The position numbers and the translations under genes are program-made. The notes under the pieces are model-generated. The model did no database searches, had not been told where the DNA came from, and saw only the letters and a list, made by a program, of their open reading frames with translations. Of a stretch of 64,000 nt of DNA, positions 25,671-34,629 are shown piece after piece. How positions within the stretch are numbered: position 1 is the stretch's first letter; each line of letters opens with the position of its first letter. Origin of the DNA: Nitratireductor aquimarinus (lineage in GTDB: Bacteria; Pseudomonadota; Alphaproteobacteria; Rhizobiales; Rhizobiaceae); the NCBI RefSeq assembly GCF_046773475.1, contig NZ_CP177239.1:2914001-2978000 (forward strand), in the 5' to 3' direction.

Positions 25671-26681
25671 ATGACGAATCATATGGCGCTTCCAGAGAAG
25701 ATGACGGCAGTGGCGATCAGCGAGCCGGGCGAGCCGAAAGTGCTGAAGCCGGAGCAACGCGATGTGCCGAAGCCGGGCGAAGGGGAAATTCTCATCAAGG
25801 TGCGCGCCGCCGGCATCAACCGGCCCGACGTGTTTCAGCGCAAGGGGCTCTATCCGGCGCCGCCCGGCGCTTCCGATCTGCCGGGCCTCGAGGCCGCCGG
25901 TGAGGTTGTCGCGCTAGGCGAGGGGGTGAAACGCTGGCAGGTGGGCGACCGTGTCACGGCGCTGACACCCGGTGGCGGCTATGCCGAATACTGCCTGACG
26001 CATGAAACCAACGCGCTGCCGGTGCCCCATGGGTTCAGCTTCACCGAGGCTGCGGCCATCCCCGAAACCTTCTTCACCGTCTGGCACAATGTGTTCCAGC
26101 GCGGCTGCCTGAAAGAGGGCGAGACCCTGCTCGTGCATGGCGGCTCCTCCGGCATCGGCACCACCGCCATTCAGGTGGCGACAGCCCTTGGCTCGAAGGT
26201 CATCGCCACGGCGGGCTCGGCGGAAAAATGCGCCGCCTGCGCGTCGCTGGGCGCGGTGCGCACGGTCAATTACCGTGACGAGGACTTCGTCGAGGCCGTG
26301 AAGGAAGAGACAGGCGGCCATGGCGCGGATGTCATCCTCGACATGATCGGTGGTGACTATATCGAGCGCAATTACACCGCCGCGGCCATGGATGGACGCA
26401 TCGTGCAGATCGCCTTCCTCAAGGGGGCGCGGGCAGAGGTCGATTTCTCGCAGATCATGCGCAAGCGCCTCAGCCACACCGGTTCCACGCTTCGGCCCCG
26501 TTCTGTCGCCTTCAAGGGCATAATCGCAACAGAGCTGGAAGCGCATGTCTGGCCGCTTCTGGCCGCCCGCCGCATCGCCCCGGTCATGGACATGACCTTC
26601 CCGCTGGCCGAGGCCTGGCGTGCGCATGAGCGCATGGAAGAGGGGGCGCATATCGGCAAAATCGTGCTGGAAGTGTCCTGA
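25671..26681 (+). CDS. NAD(P)H-quinone oxidoreductase (zeta-crystallin/PIG3-like)
   Basis: The 336-residue zinc-free medium-chain dehydrogenase has the GroES-like N-terminal half (VRAAGINRPDVFQRKGLYPA), then the nucleotide-binding LLVHGGSSGIGTTAIQVATA and the PIG3-type DVILDMIGGDYIERNYTAAA. It reduces quinones or similar carbonyl compounds with NADPH. Starts at 25671 or 25683 are both possible; I use the first. A long hairpin follows at 26714. Confidence 0.85.
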   Translation: MTNHMALPEKMTAVAISEPGEPKVLKPEQRDVPKPGEGEILIKVRAAGINRPDVFQRKGLYPAPPGASDLPGLEAAGEVVALGEGVKRWQVGDRVTALTPGGGYAEYCLTHETNALPVPHGFSFTEAAAIPETFFTVWHNVFQRGCLKEGETLLVHGGSSGIGTTAIQVATALGSKVIATAGSAEKCAACASLGAVRTVNYRDEDFVEAVKEETGGHGADVILDMIGGDYIERNYTAAAMDGRIVQIAFLKGARAEVDFSQIMRKRLSHTGSTLRPRSVAFKGIIATELEAHVWPLLAARRIAPVMDMTFPLAEAWRAHERMEEGAHIGKIVLEVS

Positions 26682-26706
26682 TCACCGGCGAAAACGCCTT
26701 TCGCAA

Positions 26707-26741
26707 AAACAGGAAGGCCCCGGCGATGATGCCGGGGCCTT
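26707..26741. terminator. Hairpin terminator between convergent genes
   Basis: AAGGCCCCGGC (26714-26724) and GCCGGGGCCTT (26731-26741) form a perfect 11-bp stem. The T-run (CCTGTTTTTG) is on the minus strand, so it best terminates the phytase-like gene, while the stem may also stop the quinone oxidoreductase transcript. Confidence 0.65.
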
Positions 26742-26766
26742 CAGCCCTGGGAGGCTTTGTTTGCGA

Positions 26767-26820
26767 GAGCAATTCCGGGAAAACTGAAGCCGGTTACCCG
26801 TCCGGAATTGCGCAACAACG
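26767..26820. repeat. Intergenic repeat, family A (half copy)
   Basis: Only the first half is present: GAGCAATTCCGGGAAAACTG, then GCCGGTTACCCGTCCGGAATTGCG. The second half is missing. Confidence 0.75.
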
Positions 26821-26827
26821 ATCCAGG

Positions 26828-29026
26828 TCAGTGGGTCGCGCTGAGCTTGCCCATATTGACGAAGATGGTCTCGCCGGACGAATCGTCCACCCCGTCATTG
26901 TCGGTCACGAAATAGGCGGTGCCGTCCGCGTCGATGGCGAAGCCCTCGATCTTGTCGACCACATAGCCATTCGTCGCGGCTTTCATCTCCGGCAGCAGGT
27001 CACGCTCCAGCGTTTTTTCCACCAGCGGCAGGTCTGCATCCAGTGCAGCCGGTGCGAAACCGTCCAGCGACACGCTGTAGAGTTTCTTGATCTTCGCCGA
27101 CGAGCCGATCTGGTTGTCGCGCTCCACGATGTAGAGCTTGCCGTCATGCGCAGTGATTTCGGAAAGGCCGACCCAGCCCTTTTCCGCCGCATCCAGCGGA
27201 TAGCGAACGGCAGCCCATTCCTTGGAGGCAGGCTTGTAGCTCACCAGCTTCACCTGGCCCTTCGGGTCGTCTTTCCATTCGCGCTGGATCGCCATCACCA
27301 GCATCTGGTCGTCGCCTTCGCCAACCACGGTCACGCCTTCCATGCCGAAGCGCTGCTCCACGGCGAGCAGTTCGGCGGGAAGTGCGATCTCCTGCTTGAT
27401 CTCGCCCTTTGCATCGACGCGGAACAGCGCGTGCGGCGTCAGGCGGTCGGTGCGGCCTTCCGAAGCGAGCCAGAAACCACCCTTGCCATCATTGGCGATG
27501 CCTTCGAGGTCGAGCTTCTGGGCAGCCGCGCCATTGCGGGTCACGACCGTCTTTTTCGTGATCCGCGCCGGCGTCTGCGTCGCGTCGATGGTGAAGATGG
27601 CGGGCTGGTTGCCGTAGAACGAATCCGACACGGCGTAGAGCGTGCCGGGCTTTTCCGGATCAGCCACGAGGCCCGAAAGAGCGCCCCAGCCAAACGGTGC
27701 GCCGTTCTCGTCCATGGCGGATTCGATGGTCGGGTAGGCGGCCTTGCCCTCGGAAAGTTCGTAGACCATCACATGCGAGCGTGCGCCGCCGTCTTCGATC
27801 AGGTCCGCCTCATTGGCCGTCACCAGGAGGTTGCGCTCGGGAATGGCGACCAGACCCTCCGGTCCGATGCCCGACGGCAGCACCTGCACGAATTCCGGTG
27901 CGCCGCCCGTGTCGCGGTAGACCGCGATGAGCGAAGCACGCTCCAGCGCAACGAAGATGTATCGCTGATCGCCGAAGGTCGCGACTTCAAGGCCCTCGGG
28001 CTCGGTGCCCTTGGCGTCGGAGCGCTTGTCCGGGTAGTGGCCGGCGGCTGCGGCGCGGAATTCCAGATCGTTGCCGCTGTCGAACAGAACCTCGCCCGTC
28101 TTGTTGAAGATGGTGAAGCTGCGCGATCCGCCTTCATAATCGCCCTCATTGGCGGTCACGAAGCGGTCATTGTCGAGCCACTTCACGGCGTCCGGCTCGC
28201 GTTTCACATTGGCTGCCGCCTGATCGAAGTCGATTGCGCCATTGTCCAGCGTGTCGATCTGTTCGAGGTCGATGCTGCCGGCGGCGAAATGGTTCACCAC
28301 CGCGCCGCTTTCAGCCGAAACCACCGCGATGTGGTTGTTTTCCTGAAGCGTGACGACAATTTCGCCCGCGTCGTTGAAATCCACGAATTCCGGCTCCGGG
28401 TCGCTCGGCGCGATGTCGGCGAGACCGGCAAGCGAGACGGTTTTCATACTGTCGCAGTCGGGCATGCCGTCGGTGAGCGTGAACACTTTGAGGTCGCCGG
28501 CAGGCATCTGCGGAATCACGCCGTCATTCAGGTCTTCATCGCGCTCATTCTCGATGGCGACGGCCAGAAAGCGTCCATCGGCGCTGATCGCGACCGAATC
28601 CGGCTGCCCGCCCAGCGCGCAGGAGGCTTCGGCGGTTTTCGCCGCCATGTCGATCACCACCAGATTGCCGGAAGGCTCGGTAAAGCTCTTCGAGGTGTTC
28701 ACTGCGGCAATCGCCTTCTGGCCGACCACGCCCACGGAGGTGGGTTCGCCGTCCAGCATCACAGCGCCGCCGGCTTTCGGCGCGGCTGCATCGCTGATGT
28801 CGATGAAGCCGACGCCGCCCAGCGGGCTGTCGGAATAGATCAGTGTTTTGCCGTCCGCGCTGCGGGCGATGATTTCGGAAGAGGTCTCCGTCGCCTTGTC
28901 GGTATCGGCCGGCAGGTTCTCGGCCACTGCAAAAGTGGCGATGCGTTTGAAATTCATCTCTGCCTGAGCCGGTAAGATGACAGCCGTGCTGGCCAGCAGA
29001 GCAAGAATGATCGCGTTGCGTTGCAT
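26828..29026 (-). CDS. Exported phytase-like esterase family protein
   Basis: The 732-residue secreted or periplasmic protein has a signal peptide (about 1-22, ending ILPAQA). The N-terminal half resembles a YncE/choice-of-anchor-I type beta-propeller (repeats such as GGQPDSVAISADGRFLAVAI and GSGPEGL-like GTEPEGLEVATFGDQRYIFV). The C-terminal half has the 'esterase-like activity of phytase' pattern, with LDLEGIANDGKGGFWLASEG and VDKIEGFAIDADGTAYFVTD. The start at 29026 has GAGGGAG eight bases upstream; the frame extends to 29209 without support. It may act on phosphate esters outside the cytoplasm, but the family is weakly characterised. Confidence 0.75.
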   Translation of the reverse strand: MQRNAIILALLASTAVILPAQAEMNFKRIATFAVAENLPADTDKATETSSEIIARSADGKTLIYSDSPLGGVGFIDISDAAAPKAGGAVMLDGEPTSVGVVGQKAIAAVNTSKSFTEPSGNLVVIDMAAKTAEASCALGGQPDSVAISADGRFLAVAIENERDEDLNDGVIPQMPAGDLKVFTLTDGMPDCDSMKTVSLAGLADIAPSDPEPEFVDFNDAGEIVVTLQENNHIAVVSAESGAVVNHFAAGSIDLEQIDTLDNGAIDFDQAAANVKREPDAVKWLDNDRFVTANEGDYEGGSRSFTIFNKTGEVLFDSGNDLEFRAAAAGHYPDKRSDAKGTEPEGLEVATFGDQRYIFVALERASLIAVYRDTGGAPEFVQVLPSGIGPEGLVAIPERNLLVTANEADLIEDGGARSHVMVYELSEGKAAYPTIESAMDENGAPFGWGALSGLVADPEKPGTLYAVSDSFYGNQPAIFTIDATQTPARITKKTVVTRNGAAAQKLDLEGIANDGKGGFWLASEGRTDRLTPHALFRVDAKGEIKQEIALPAELLAVEQRFGMEGVTVVGEGDDQMLVMAIQREWKDDPKGQVKLVSYKPASKEWAAVRYPLDAAEKGWVGLSEITAHDGKLYIVERDNQIGSSAKIKKLYSVSLDGFAPAALDADLPLVEKTLERDLLPEMKAATNGYVVDKIEGFAIDADGTAYFVTDNDGVDDSSGETIFVNMGKLSATH

Positions 29027-29194
29027 GTTCAAAACTCCCTCAAGTCCCGTAGGAGCGGCACAATCGGAGGGCTTGGTTTCACGCCGATGACGGATCAATG
29101 ACGGTTCGGTGACGCCCCCGTTCTGGGGTGCTGCGCAATTTGTTGCGTAAGGGGGGTGTTTCAGTTTATAAAGCGGACGAAATTTCCCAACATC

Positions 29195-29231
29195 GGTGGT
29201 TATAACCACCGCCCGCGCTAGGGACGCGGGC
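29195..29231. promoter_or_regulatory. Perfect 16-bp palindrome and GC hairpin upstream of trcR
   Basis: GGTGGTTATAACCACC (29195-29210) is its own reverse complement and is followed at once by GCCCGCG...CGCGGGC (29211-29231), which forms a 7-bp stem just upstream of the trcR ribosome binding site. The palindrome looks like a dimer-binding operator in the divergent trcR/phytase-like promoter region. Confidence 0.5.
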
Positions 29232-29253
29232 GAAGGAAGAGGATTCTTGAACT

Positions 29254-29961
29254 ATGGCCAACACGCTTCTCATGCCCAAGGCCACCGCCGTGTGGCTGGT
29301 CGACAACACGGCGCTGACGTTCGATCAGATTGCAGAGTTCTGCAAGCTGCATCCGCTTGAGGTTGGTGCCATTGCCGATGGCGACGCCGCTCAGGGCATC
29401 AAGGGCATGGACCCGGTCATGACCGGCCAGCTCACCCGCGAAGAAATCGCCATGGGCGAGCGCAATTCGAACCACAAGCTGCGGCTTTCCGAGCCGAAGG
29501 TGCGTGTGCCGGAGACCAAGCGCAAGGGGCCGCGTTACACGCCGCTCTCCAAGCGTCAGGACCGCCCCAACGCCATTCTCTGGCTGGTGCGCAATCATCC
29601 GGAGCTCAAGGACGCGCAGATTTCGCGTCTCGTCGGCACCACCAAGTCGACCATTGAGGCCATTCGCGAGCGCACCCACTGGAACTCGCCCAATCTCGTG
29701 CCGATGGACCCGGTGACGCTGGGCCTGTGCTCGCAGATCGATCTGGATCTGGAAGTGCAGCGCGCTGCCCGTTACCTGCCGCCGCAGGAGAGCACCGGCG
29801 AAACGCTTCTGCCGGCATCCGAGACCGAGCATCTGCCGCTCGGCGAGCAGGATTCGTCCTCCTCGGAAGAGAAGGAACTCGACGCAGAAGCCGTCTTCGC
29901 AAAGCTCTCGTCGATGCGTTCCACCGAAAACAATGACGATGATGAGGACGATCAGTCCTGA
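29254..29961 (+). CDS. trcR: Cell cycle transcriptional regulator TrcR (DUF1013)
   Basis: The 235-residue protein matches DUF1013: MPKATAVWLVDNTALTFDQI, AEFCKLHPLEVGAIADGDAA, RPNAILWLVRNHPELKDAQI and LVGTTKSTIEAIRERTHWNS. In Caulobacter the family member TrcR was identified as a cell-cycle transcription factor. The C-terminal tail is strongly acidic (NNDDDEDDQ). It stands alone with a terminator at 30009 and a striking palindromic leader. Confidence 0.88.
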   Translation: MANTLLMPKATAVWLVDNTALTFDQIAEFCKLHPLEVGAIADGDAAQGIKGMDPVMTGQLTREEIAMGERNSNHKLRLSEPKVRVPETKRKGPRYTPLSKRQDRPNAILWLVRNHPELKDAQISRLVGTTKSTIEAIRERTHWNSPNLVPMDPVTLGLCSQIDLDLEVQRAARYLPPQESTGETLLPASETEHLPLGEQDSSSSEEKELDAEAVFAKLSSMRSTENNDDDEDDQS

Positions 29962-29978
29962 TTCGCGATACCTGATAA

Positions 29979-30035
29979 TCTCCCCGGATTGCCGGGGAGA
30001 AATTAGAGCAGCCTGATCTCGTATCAGGCTGTTTT
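29979..30035 (+). terminator. Terminator after trcR (double hairpin)
   Basis: A first stem TCTCCCCGG/CCGGGGAGA (29979-30000) is followed by a second, CAGCCTGAT (30009-30017) and ATCAGGCTG (30023-30031), ending in TTTTC. The second is the intrinsic terminator. Confidence 0.75.
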
Positions 30036-30084
30036 CGTATCGGGTGATGGCGGCAGAACGTCCTGTTGCAGAAGAGCTTCCGGT

Positions 30085-30795
30085 TCAGCAGGCCTGTGCC
30101 CTGCCGATCATGGCTTCATGAATTTCCATGCGGCGGTAGAAGTCGGCAAGCTGCTTGCCGCGCTCTGGCCGGAACCCGCGCCCTGCCGGCTTGATCGCCG
30201 CAATGCGGTCGATGCGAAAGGTGCGGAAATCTCCGCGCAGCTCGCACCAGGCCACCAGCGTCCAGACCTTTCCCCAGAACCACAGGCCCAGAGGCCGCAC
30301 ATCGCGCTCCGATGTCCGGCCTGCCTCGTCGCGGTAGTCGAGGGCAAGCACGTCGCGCGTTTCCACCGCGCGCTCCAGCGCATCGATGGTCTGGCGGTCC
30401 ATGTCGCTCACCACCCAGTGCGGGGTGTGAATTTCGGTTTTTGCAATCCGGTCGCGCTCCGGTTCCGGCAGCACGGTTCCGATCTTGATGAGCGCTTCTT
30501 CGGCGGCACGCGCCATCGCTGCGCCGCCGAAGGCGCGCACCATGCGCGCCCCGGCCACCAGGGCCACGATCTCGTCGCGGGTGAACATGAGCGGGGGGAG
30601 CTCGAACCCCTCCCGCATCAGATAGCCCACGCCCGCCTCGCCATCGATGGGAACCCCGGTCGATTGCAGGTCGGCGATATCGCGATAGATCGTGCGTTCC
30701 GAGACTTCGAGACGCTCGCTCAACAAACGCGCCGTAACCAGGCGCCCGCCCCGCAAATGCTGGACGATTTGAAAAAGTCGGTCAGCACGGCGCAT
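30085..30795 (-). CDS. YafY-type transcriptional regulator (HTH + WYL domain)
   Basis: The 236-residue protein has an N-terminal HTH_11 winged helix (RLFQIVQHLRGGRLVTARLL, SERLEVSERTIYRDIADLQS) and a WYL ligand-binding domain (RRGDVLALDYRDEAG-like; RPLGLWFWGKVWTLVAWCEL, FRTFRIDRIAAIKPAG). Such regulators commonly control small neighbouring operons. It begins 12 bases after the VOC gene stop on the same strand and is probably cotranscribed with it, a common arrangement in rhizobia. Confidence 0.87.
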   Translation of the reverse strand: MRRADRLFQIVQHLRGGRLVTARLLSERLEVSERTIYRDIADLQSTGVPIDGEAGVGYLMREGFELPPLMFTRDEIVALVAGARMVRAFGGAAMARAAEEALIKIGTVLPEPERDRIAKTEIHTPHWVVSDMDRQTIDALERAVETRDVLALDYRDEAGRTSERDVRPLGLWFWGKVWTLVAWCELRGDFRTFRIDRIAAIKPAGRGFRPERGKQLADFYRRMEIHEAMIGRAQAC

Positions 30796-30807
30796 GCGTT
30801 GTTCTCC

Positions 30808-31182
30808 TCACGCAAAAATTCCGAAGCTGTTTCCGTCGGGATCGAGACAATACACGAAACGACCGGCAGGAATAGTGACGATGGGCGACACCACTTTGCC
30901 GCCATTGTCCGTCACGCGCTTCATGGCGTCTTCAAGCGGCGCTGCGACTGCGAGATGAATGGTCGGCCCGGTGCCTTCGGGAGCCGGCTTGCCGGGGTAG
31001 ATGTGCCCCGAGATGGATTCCTGCGGGTCTTTCGAGGCGAACACGGCAAACGGGTTCGGCCCGTCTTCCTGCAGCGCCAGTTCATTTTCAACGACAGCGC
31101 CATAGAAAGCGCGCGCCCGGTCCATGTCGGTGACCGGAATTTCCGCCCAGACGACAGCATGCAACGGCAAAGTGGCAGACAC
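30808..31182 (-). CDS. VOC (glyoxalase/bleomycin resistance) family protein
   Basis: The 124-residue single-domain VOC protein shows VVWAEIPVTDMDRARAFYGA at the start and RFVYCLDPDGNSFGIFA at the end, both typical of the family. The metal-site residues (H8, E-rich middle) are only partly clear. It may bind or isomerise a small metabolite; the substrate is unknown. It is paired with the downstream WYL regulator. Confidence 0.82.
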   Translation of the reverse strand: MSATLPLHAVVWAEIPVTDMDRARAFYGAVVENELALQEDGPNPFAVFASKDPQESISGHIYPGKPAPEGTGPTIHLAVAAPLEDAMKRVTDNGGKVVSPIVTIPAGRFVYCLDPDGNSFGIFA

Positions 31183-31222
31183 TTGGGTAACCCTCCATTT
31201 TCAATGCCTGCAGAATGACACA

Positions 31223-31252
31223 GCCCTCCTGACAACACACTGTCAGGAGGGC
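31223..31252. repeat. Long perfect hairpin between the SDR and VOC genes
   Basis: GCCCTCCTGACA (31223-31234) and TGTCAGGAGGGC (31241-31252) form a 12-bp perfect stem with a 6-base loop. There is no T-run on either side, so it is not a standard terminator. It may be an operator or RNA-processing signal. Confidence 0.55.
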
Positions 31253-31313
31253 CGTTACGCTGCGCAGAAAAAAGGGCAGGGCATCATCGCCGACCGGTGC
31301 TGACGCCGTTTTG

Positions 31314-32108
31314 TCAGGAGATATCCGGCTTCACTTCCACCGTGTAGTTCAGCGGCAGGCGTCCGCCATCGGCGTAGATCGTCTGTCCCGTCACATAGCT
31401 TGCATCGTCATCGGCCAGGAAGGTTGCCACCGAGGCGATCTCGCCTGGCTCGCCGGCGCGGCCGAGCGGCGTGCGCGAGAGCATGCGGTTGCGCGCCGCC
31501 TGGTCGCTGTTCACCTTGGCCAGCATCTCGGTCATGATCGAGCCCGGCCCGATCGCGTTGACGCGAATGCCATAGGGCGCGAGCGCCAGCGCCATGACGC
31601 GGGTGAGCTGGTTCACGCCACCCTTGGAAACCGAATAGGCAATCTGCTCGGGGATCGCGAGAACGGCGTTGATCGACGACATGTTGATGATCGTGCCCGG
31701 CGCACCGCCATTCTGCACTTTCTCGACCATGAAGCGGGCCACGGCCTGTCCCGCGAGGAAGGAACCCTTCAGATTGATGTCGAGAACGCGGCTGAAATCC
31801 TCTTCGCTCAGGTCGAGAAAGTCGGACGCATGCACGATGCCGGCATTGTTGACGAGAATGTCCACGTCGCCGAAGGCGTCGATGGTTTCCGCCAGCATGT
31901 TGTGCACGTCCAGCCGCTTGCTCACATCCGCCTTCACGAAGCGCGCATCGCCCAGTTTTTCCAGATCGGAAAGCGCCTGCGCACCCTTTTCGCCATCCAC
32001 ATCGGCGATCACGACCTTGACGCCGTGGCGCAGAAACCGCTCGGCGATTGCATAGCCAATGCCGCTCGCGCCGCCCGTTACGATTGCTGTCTTGCCGTCC
32101 AGTGCCAT
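31314..32108 (-). CDS. Short-chain dehydrogenase/reductase (SDR)
   Basis: The 264-residue classical SDR has the cofactor motif TGGASGIG, the NNAG motif, and the catalytic Ser-Tyr-Lys in MSSINA and YSVSKGG. The C terminus YVTGQTIYADGGRLPLNYTV resembles glucose/ribitol dehydrogenase-like members. D39-like acidic residue in VVIADVDGEK suggests NAD preference. It lies between prpE and the VOC gene on the same strand. Substrate unknown. Confidence 0.85.
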   Translation of the reverse strand: MALDGKTAIVTGGASGIGYAIAERFLRHGVKVVIADVDGEKGAQALSDLEKLGDARFVKADVSKRLDVHNMLAETIDAFGDVDILVNNAGIVHASDFLDLSEEDFSRVLDINLKGSFLAGQAVARFMVEKVQNGGAPGTIINMSSINAVLAIPEQIAYSVSKGGVNQLTRVMALALAPYGIRVNAIGPGSIMTEMLAKVNSDQAARNRMLSRTPLGRAGEPGEIASVATFLADDDASYVTGQTIYADGGRLPLNYTVEVKPDIS

Positions 32109-32178
32109 GATGAATCCTTATGCCAAAAATCGGCCGGACCCTGCGCCGGGGGCACGGCAAGGTCAAGGGCAGCGCCCG

Positions 32179-34077
32179 TCACTTCCCGGACTTGTCCAGC
32201 GCCTCGCTGATTTCATCGAGGATCGCCGGATCGTCGATAGTGGCCGGCATCGCCCATTCCTGATGGTCGGCGATCTTCTGCATGGTGGCGCGCAGGATCT
32301 TGCCCGAGCGTGTCTTGGGCAGCCGCTTCACCGGCACCACCTTCTTGAACGCGGCAACCGGCCCGATCCGCTCGCGCACCATCGCCACCAGCTCGCGTTC
32401 CACCGTGCTCATGTCCGCACCGGCCCTGCCGTGCAGCACCACGAAGCCGCAGGGCACCTGACCCTTGAGCTGGTCGGCAATGCCGATCACCGCGCATTCG
32501 GCAACGGCGGGGTGCTCGGCCACCACTTCCTCCATGCCGCCGGTTGAAAGCCGGTGTCCCGCCACATTGATGATGTCGTCCGTGCGCGCCATGATGAAGA
32601 GATACCCGTCCTCATCCAGCATGCCGGCGTCCGCCGTCTTGTAGTAACCCGGAAACTCGCTGAGATAGGCCTCGCGAAACCGCCTGTCGTCGTTCCAAAG
32701 CGTCGGCAGTGCGCCGGGCGGCAGCGGCAGCTTCACCACCACATTGCCGAGCGTGCCCGCCGGCACGGGGTGTCCCGCATCGTCCAGAACCTGCACGTCA
32801 TAGCCCGGCATCGGCACGCCGGGTGAACCGTATTTCACCGGCAGCATGCCAAGCCCGACGGGGTCCTGACTGATTGGCGCACCCGTCTCCGTCTGCCACC
32901 AGTGGTCGATCACGGGAACGCCCAGCGTCTTCTCCGCCCATTTCACCGTGTCGGGGTCGGCCCGTTCACCGGCCAGAAAGAGCGTGCGGAAGCGGGAGAG
33001 GTCGTGTCCGGCCATCATCTCCGCATCCGGGTCCGCCGTGCGGATCGCGCGAAACGCCGTCGGCGCGGTAAAGAGTGCCGCCACGCCGTGTTCGGCGATC
33101 ACCCGCCAGAACACGCCGGCATCGGGCGTGCCCACCGGCTTGCCCTCGAACAGAACCGTCGTGCAACCGTGTAACAGCGGCGCATAGACGATGTAGGAAT
33201 GGCCCACCACCCAGCCCACATCCGACGCCGCCCAGAACGTCTCGCCCGGCTCGATGCCGAACTCGTTGAACATCGACCATTTGAGCCGCACCATGTGCCC
33301 GCCATTGTCGCGCACCACGCCCTTGGGGCGTCCCGTCGTTCCCGACGTGTAGAGAATGTACAGCGGATCGGTGGCGAGCACCGGCTCGCACGGCACGGCA
33401 AGACCGGCAGCACGCGCCGCCTGCACCATCCGCGCATAGTCATGATCGCGTCCCTGCACCAGGTCGCAGCCCTGTTCCTCGCGCTGCAGGATCAGGCAGT
33501 TCTCGGGCTTGGCGGAGGAGAGGCGGATCGCCTCGTCGAGCAGCGGCTTGTAGGGCACGATGCGGCCTGGCTCCAGCCCGCACGAGGCCGAGATGATCGC
33601 GCGCGGAGCCGCATCATCGATGCGCGCGGCAAGCTCGCGGGCGGCGAACCCGCCAAACACGACCGAATGAACGGCCCCGATGCGCGCGCAGGCCAGCATG
33701 GCGAACACCGCTTCCGGCACCATGGGCATGTAGATGACCACGCGGTCGCCCCTGCCGACGCCGAAATCCTTCAGCACGGCGGCCAGCGCCGTTACCTCGT
33801 CCTTCAGCTCGCCATAGGTGAAGCTCTTCTTGCGGCCGCTGATCGGGCTGTCATAGACGAGGGCGGGCTGGTCCTTTCGCCCGCCCTCGACATGCCGGTC
33901 CACCGCATTGAAACACGTGTTGCAGGTCGCGCCGGGGAACCAGCGTCCGTAAACGCCGGCCTCCGCGTCGAAAACCCTGTCCCAGGGGCTGTACCAGTCG
34001 ATTTCGGCGGCAGCCTCCGCCCAGAAACGCTCCGGATCCTGCTGCCAGCTCCGGTAAACCTCGTGATAGCGCGACAT
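32179..34077 (-). CDS. prpE: Propionyl-CoA synthetase
   Basis: The 632-residue AMP-forming acyl-CoA synthetase starts MSRYHEVYRSWQQDPERFWA and has the PrpE-like NTCFNAVDRHVEGGRKDQPA, the AMP-binding YTSGTTGRPKGVVRDNGGH, and the acceptor/catalytic lysine near KTRSGKILRATMQKIAD. It activates propionate (or acetate) to the acyl-CoA. GGAGGAGG precedes the ATG at 34077; the longer frame to 34203 has no support. It is the first gene of a leftward group with the SDR. Confidence 0.9.
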   Translation of the reverse strand: MSRYHEVYRSWQQDPERFWAEAAAEIDWYSPWDRVFDAEAGVYGRWFPGATCNTCFNAVDRHVEGGRKDQPALVYDSPISGRKKSFTYGELKDEVTALAAVLKDFGVGRGDRVVIYMPMVPEAVFAMLACARIGAVHSVVFGGFAARELAARIDDAAPRAIISASCGLEPGRIVPYKPLLDEAIRLSSAKPENCLILQREEQGCDLVQGRDHDYARMVQAARAAGLAVPCEPVLATDPLYILYTSGTTGRPKGVVRDNGGHMVRLKWSMFNEFGIEPGETFWAASDVGWVVGHSYIVYAPLLHGCTTVLFEGKPVGTPDAGVFWRVIAEHGVAALFTAPTAFRAIRTADPDAEMMAGHDLSRFRTLFLAGERADPDTVKWAEKTLGVPVIDHWWQTETGAPISQDPVGLGMLPVKYGSPGVPMPGYDVQVLDDAGHPVPAGTLGNVVVKLPLPPGALPTLWNDDRRFREAYLSEFPGYYKTADAGMLDEDGYLFIMARTDDIINVAGHRLSTGGMEEVVAEHPAVAECAVIGIADQLKGQVPCGFVVLHGRAGADMSTVERELVAMVRERIGPVAAFKKVVPVKRLPKTRSGKILRATMQKIADHQEWAMPATIDDPAILDEISEALDKSGK

Positions 34078-34232
34078 CACCCCGCCTCCTCCCTGCGGTT
34101 TGAGCCTGATCTCGCCCGACGATAGCGGATCGTTGGCGGAAAGGTAAATCAGACTTGCGGTGAAGGCGATGGTTTTGACAGGTGGGGTCGGCAGCGGGCA
34201 CAAGGGGCGATGGTTTCCCGAATCGGACCGTC

Positions 34233-34394
34233 ATGACCAAGATCCTGCTGCTGCTCATTCTGGCGATGATGATCGTGCACATCATCCGGCCGCTCGGCCT
34301 TCCGGGCCTGAAGCGCCGCGCCGATTTCTGGAAACTCGCCCTGATCGCGCTTGGCGCGGTCTCGCTCACCATTCTTCTACGAGGCGGCGAGTAG
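34233..34394 (+). CDS. Small hydrophobic membrane protein
   Basis: A 53-residue product, MTKILLLLILAMMIVHIIRP..., has an N-terminal membrane span, a basic middle (LKRRADFWK) and a second hydrophobic stretch (LALIALGAVSLTILL). It is divergent from prpE. It has only a weak SD (GGA) and no named family that I recognise, but the two-span pattern with a basic loop suggests a real small membrane protein. Confidence 0.5.
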   Translation: MTKILLLLILAMMIVHIIRPLGLPGLKRRADFWKLALIALGAVSLTILLRGGE

Positions 34395-34400
34395 GGCGCA

Positions 34401-34545
34401 GGTGATTCCCGTGAAACACTGAACTGCTCTGGAGCATTTTGCAGTCAGGTGGAATCACCTGACGTCCGCATAAATGCGGCGAAACAGGCATATGGAGCAG
34501 CGCAGCGTTTCCATGAAACGATGAACTGCTCTGAGCAGCAGCCCC
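34401..34545. repeat. Intergenic repeat, family C (copy 2)
   Basis: CTGGAGCATTTTGCAGTCAG then TCAGGTGGAATCACCTGA (34445-34462 region) matches the element at 14263. Two flanking copies of the motif GTGAAAC.CTGAACTGCTCTG / ATGAAACGATGAACTGCTCT (near 34411 and 34513) recur at 49534-49552 and, more loosely, near 62735. The whole reads as a mosaic unit. Confidence 0.6.
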
Positions 34546-34564
34546 GACATTCACCCCAACACCC

Positions 34565-34602
34565 AAAAGAAAACGGCCCGCCGACAGTCGCCGACGGGCC
34601 GT
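34565..34602 (-). terminator. Intrinsic terminator of the aldolase gene
   Basis: On the minus strand the stem AACGGCCCG (34572-34580) with CGGGCCGTT (34594-34602) runs into TTTCTTTTG. It lies 28 bases after the aldolase stop. Confidence 0.8.
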
Positions 34603-34629
34603 TCCAATGCGTTCTCGATACCTGCCTGA

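Noticed and set aside
26726..28975. A 749-codon open frame opposite the phytase-like gene
   Set aside because: Low-complexity, His/Arg-rich product without motifs; the opposite strand has a signal peptide, SD and family pattern.
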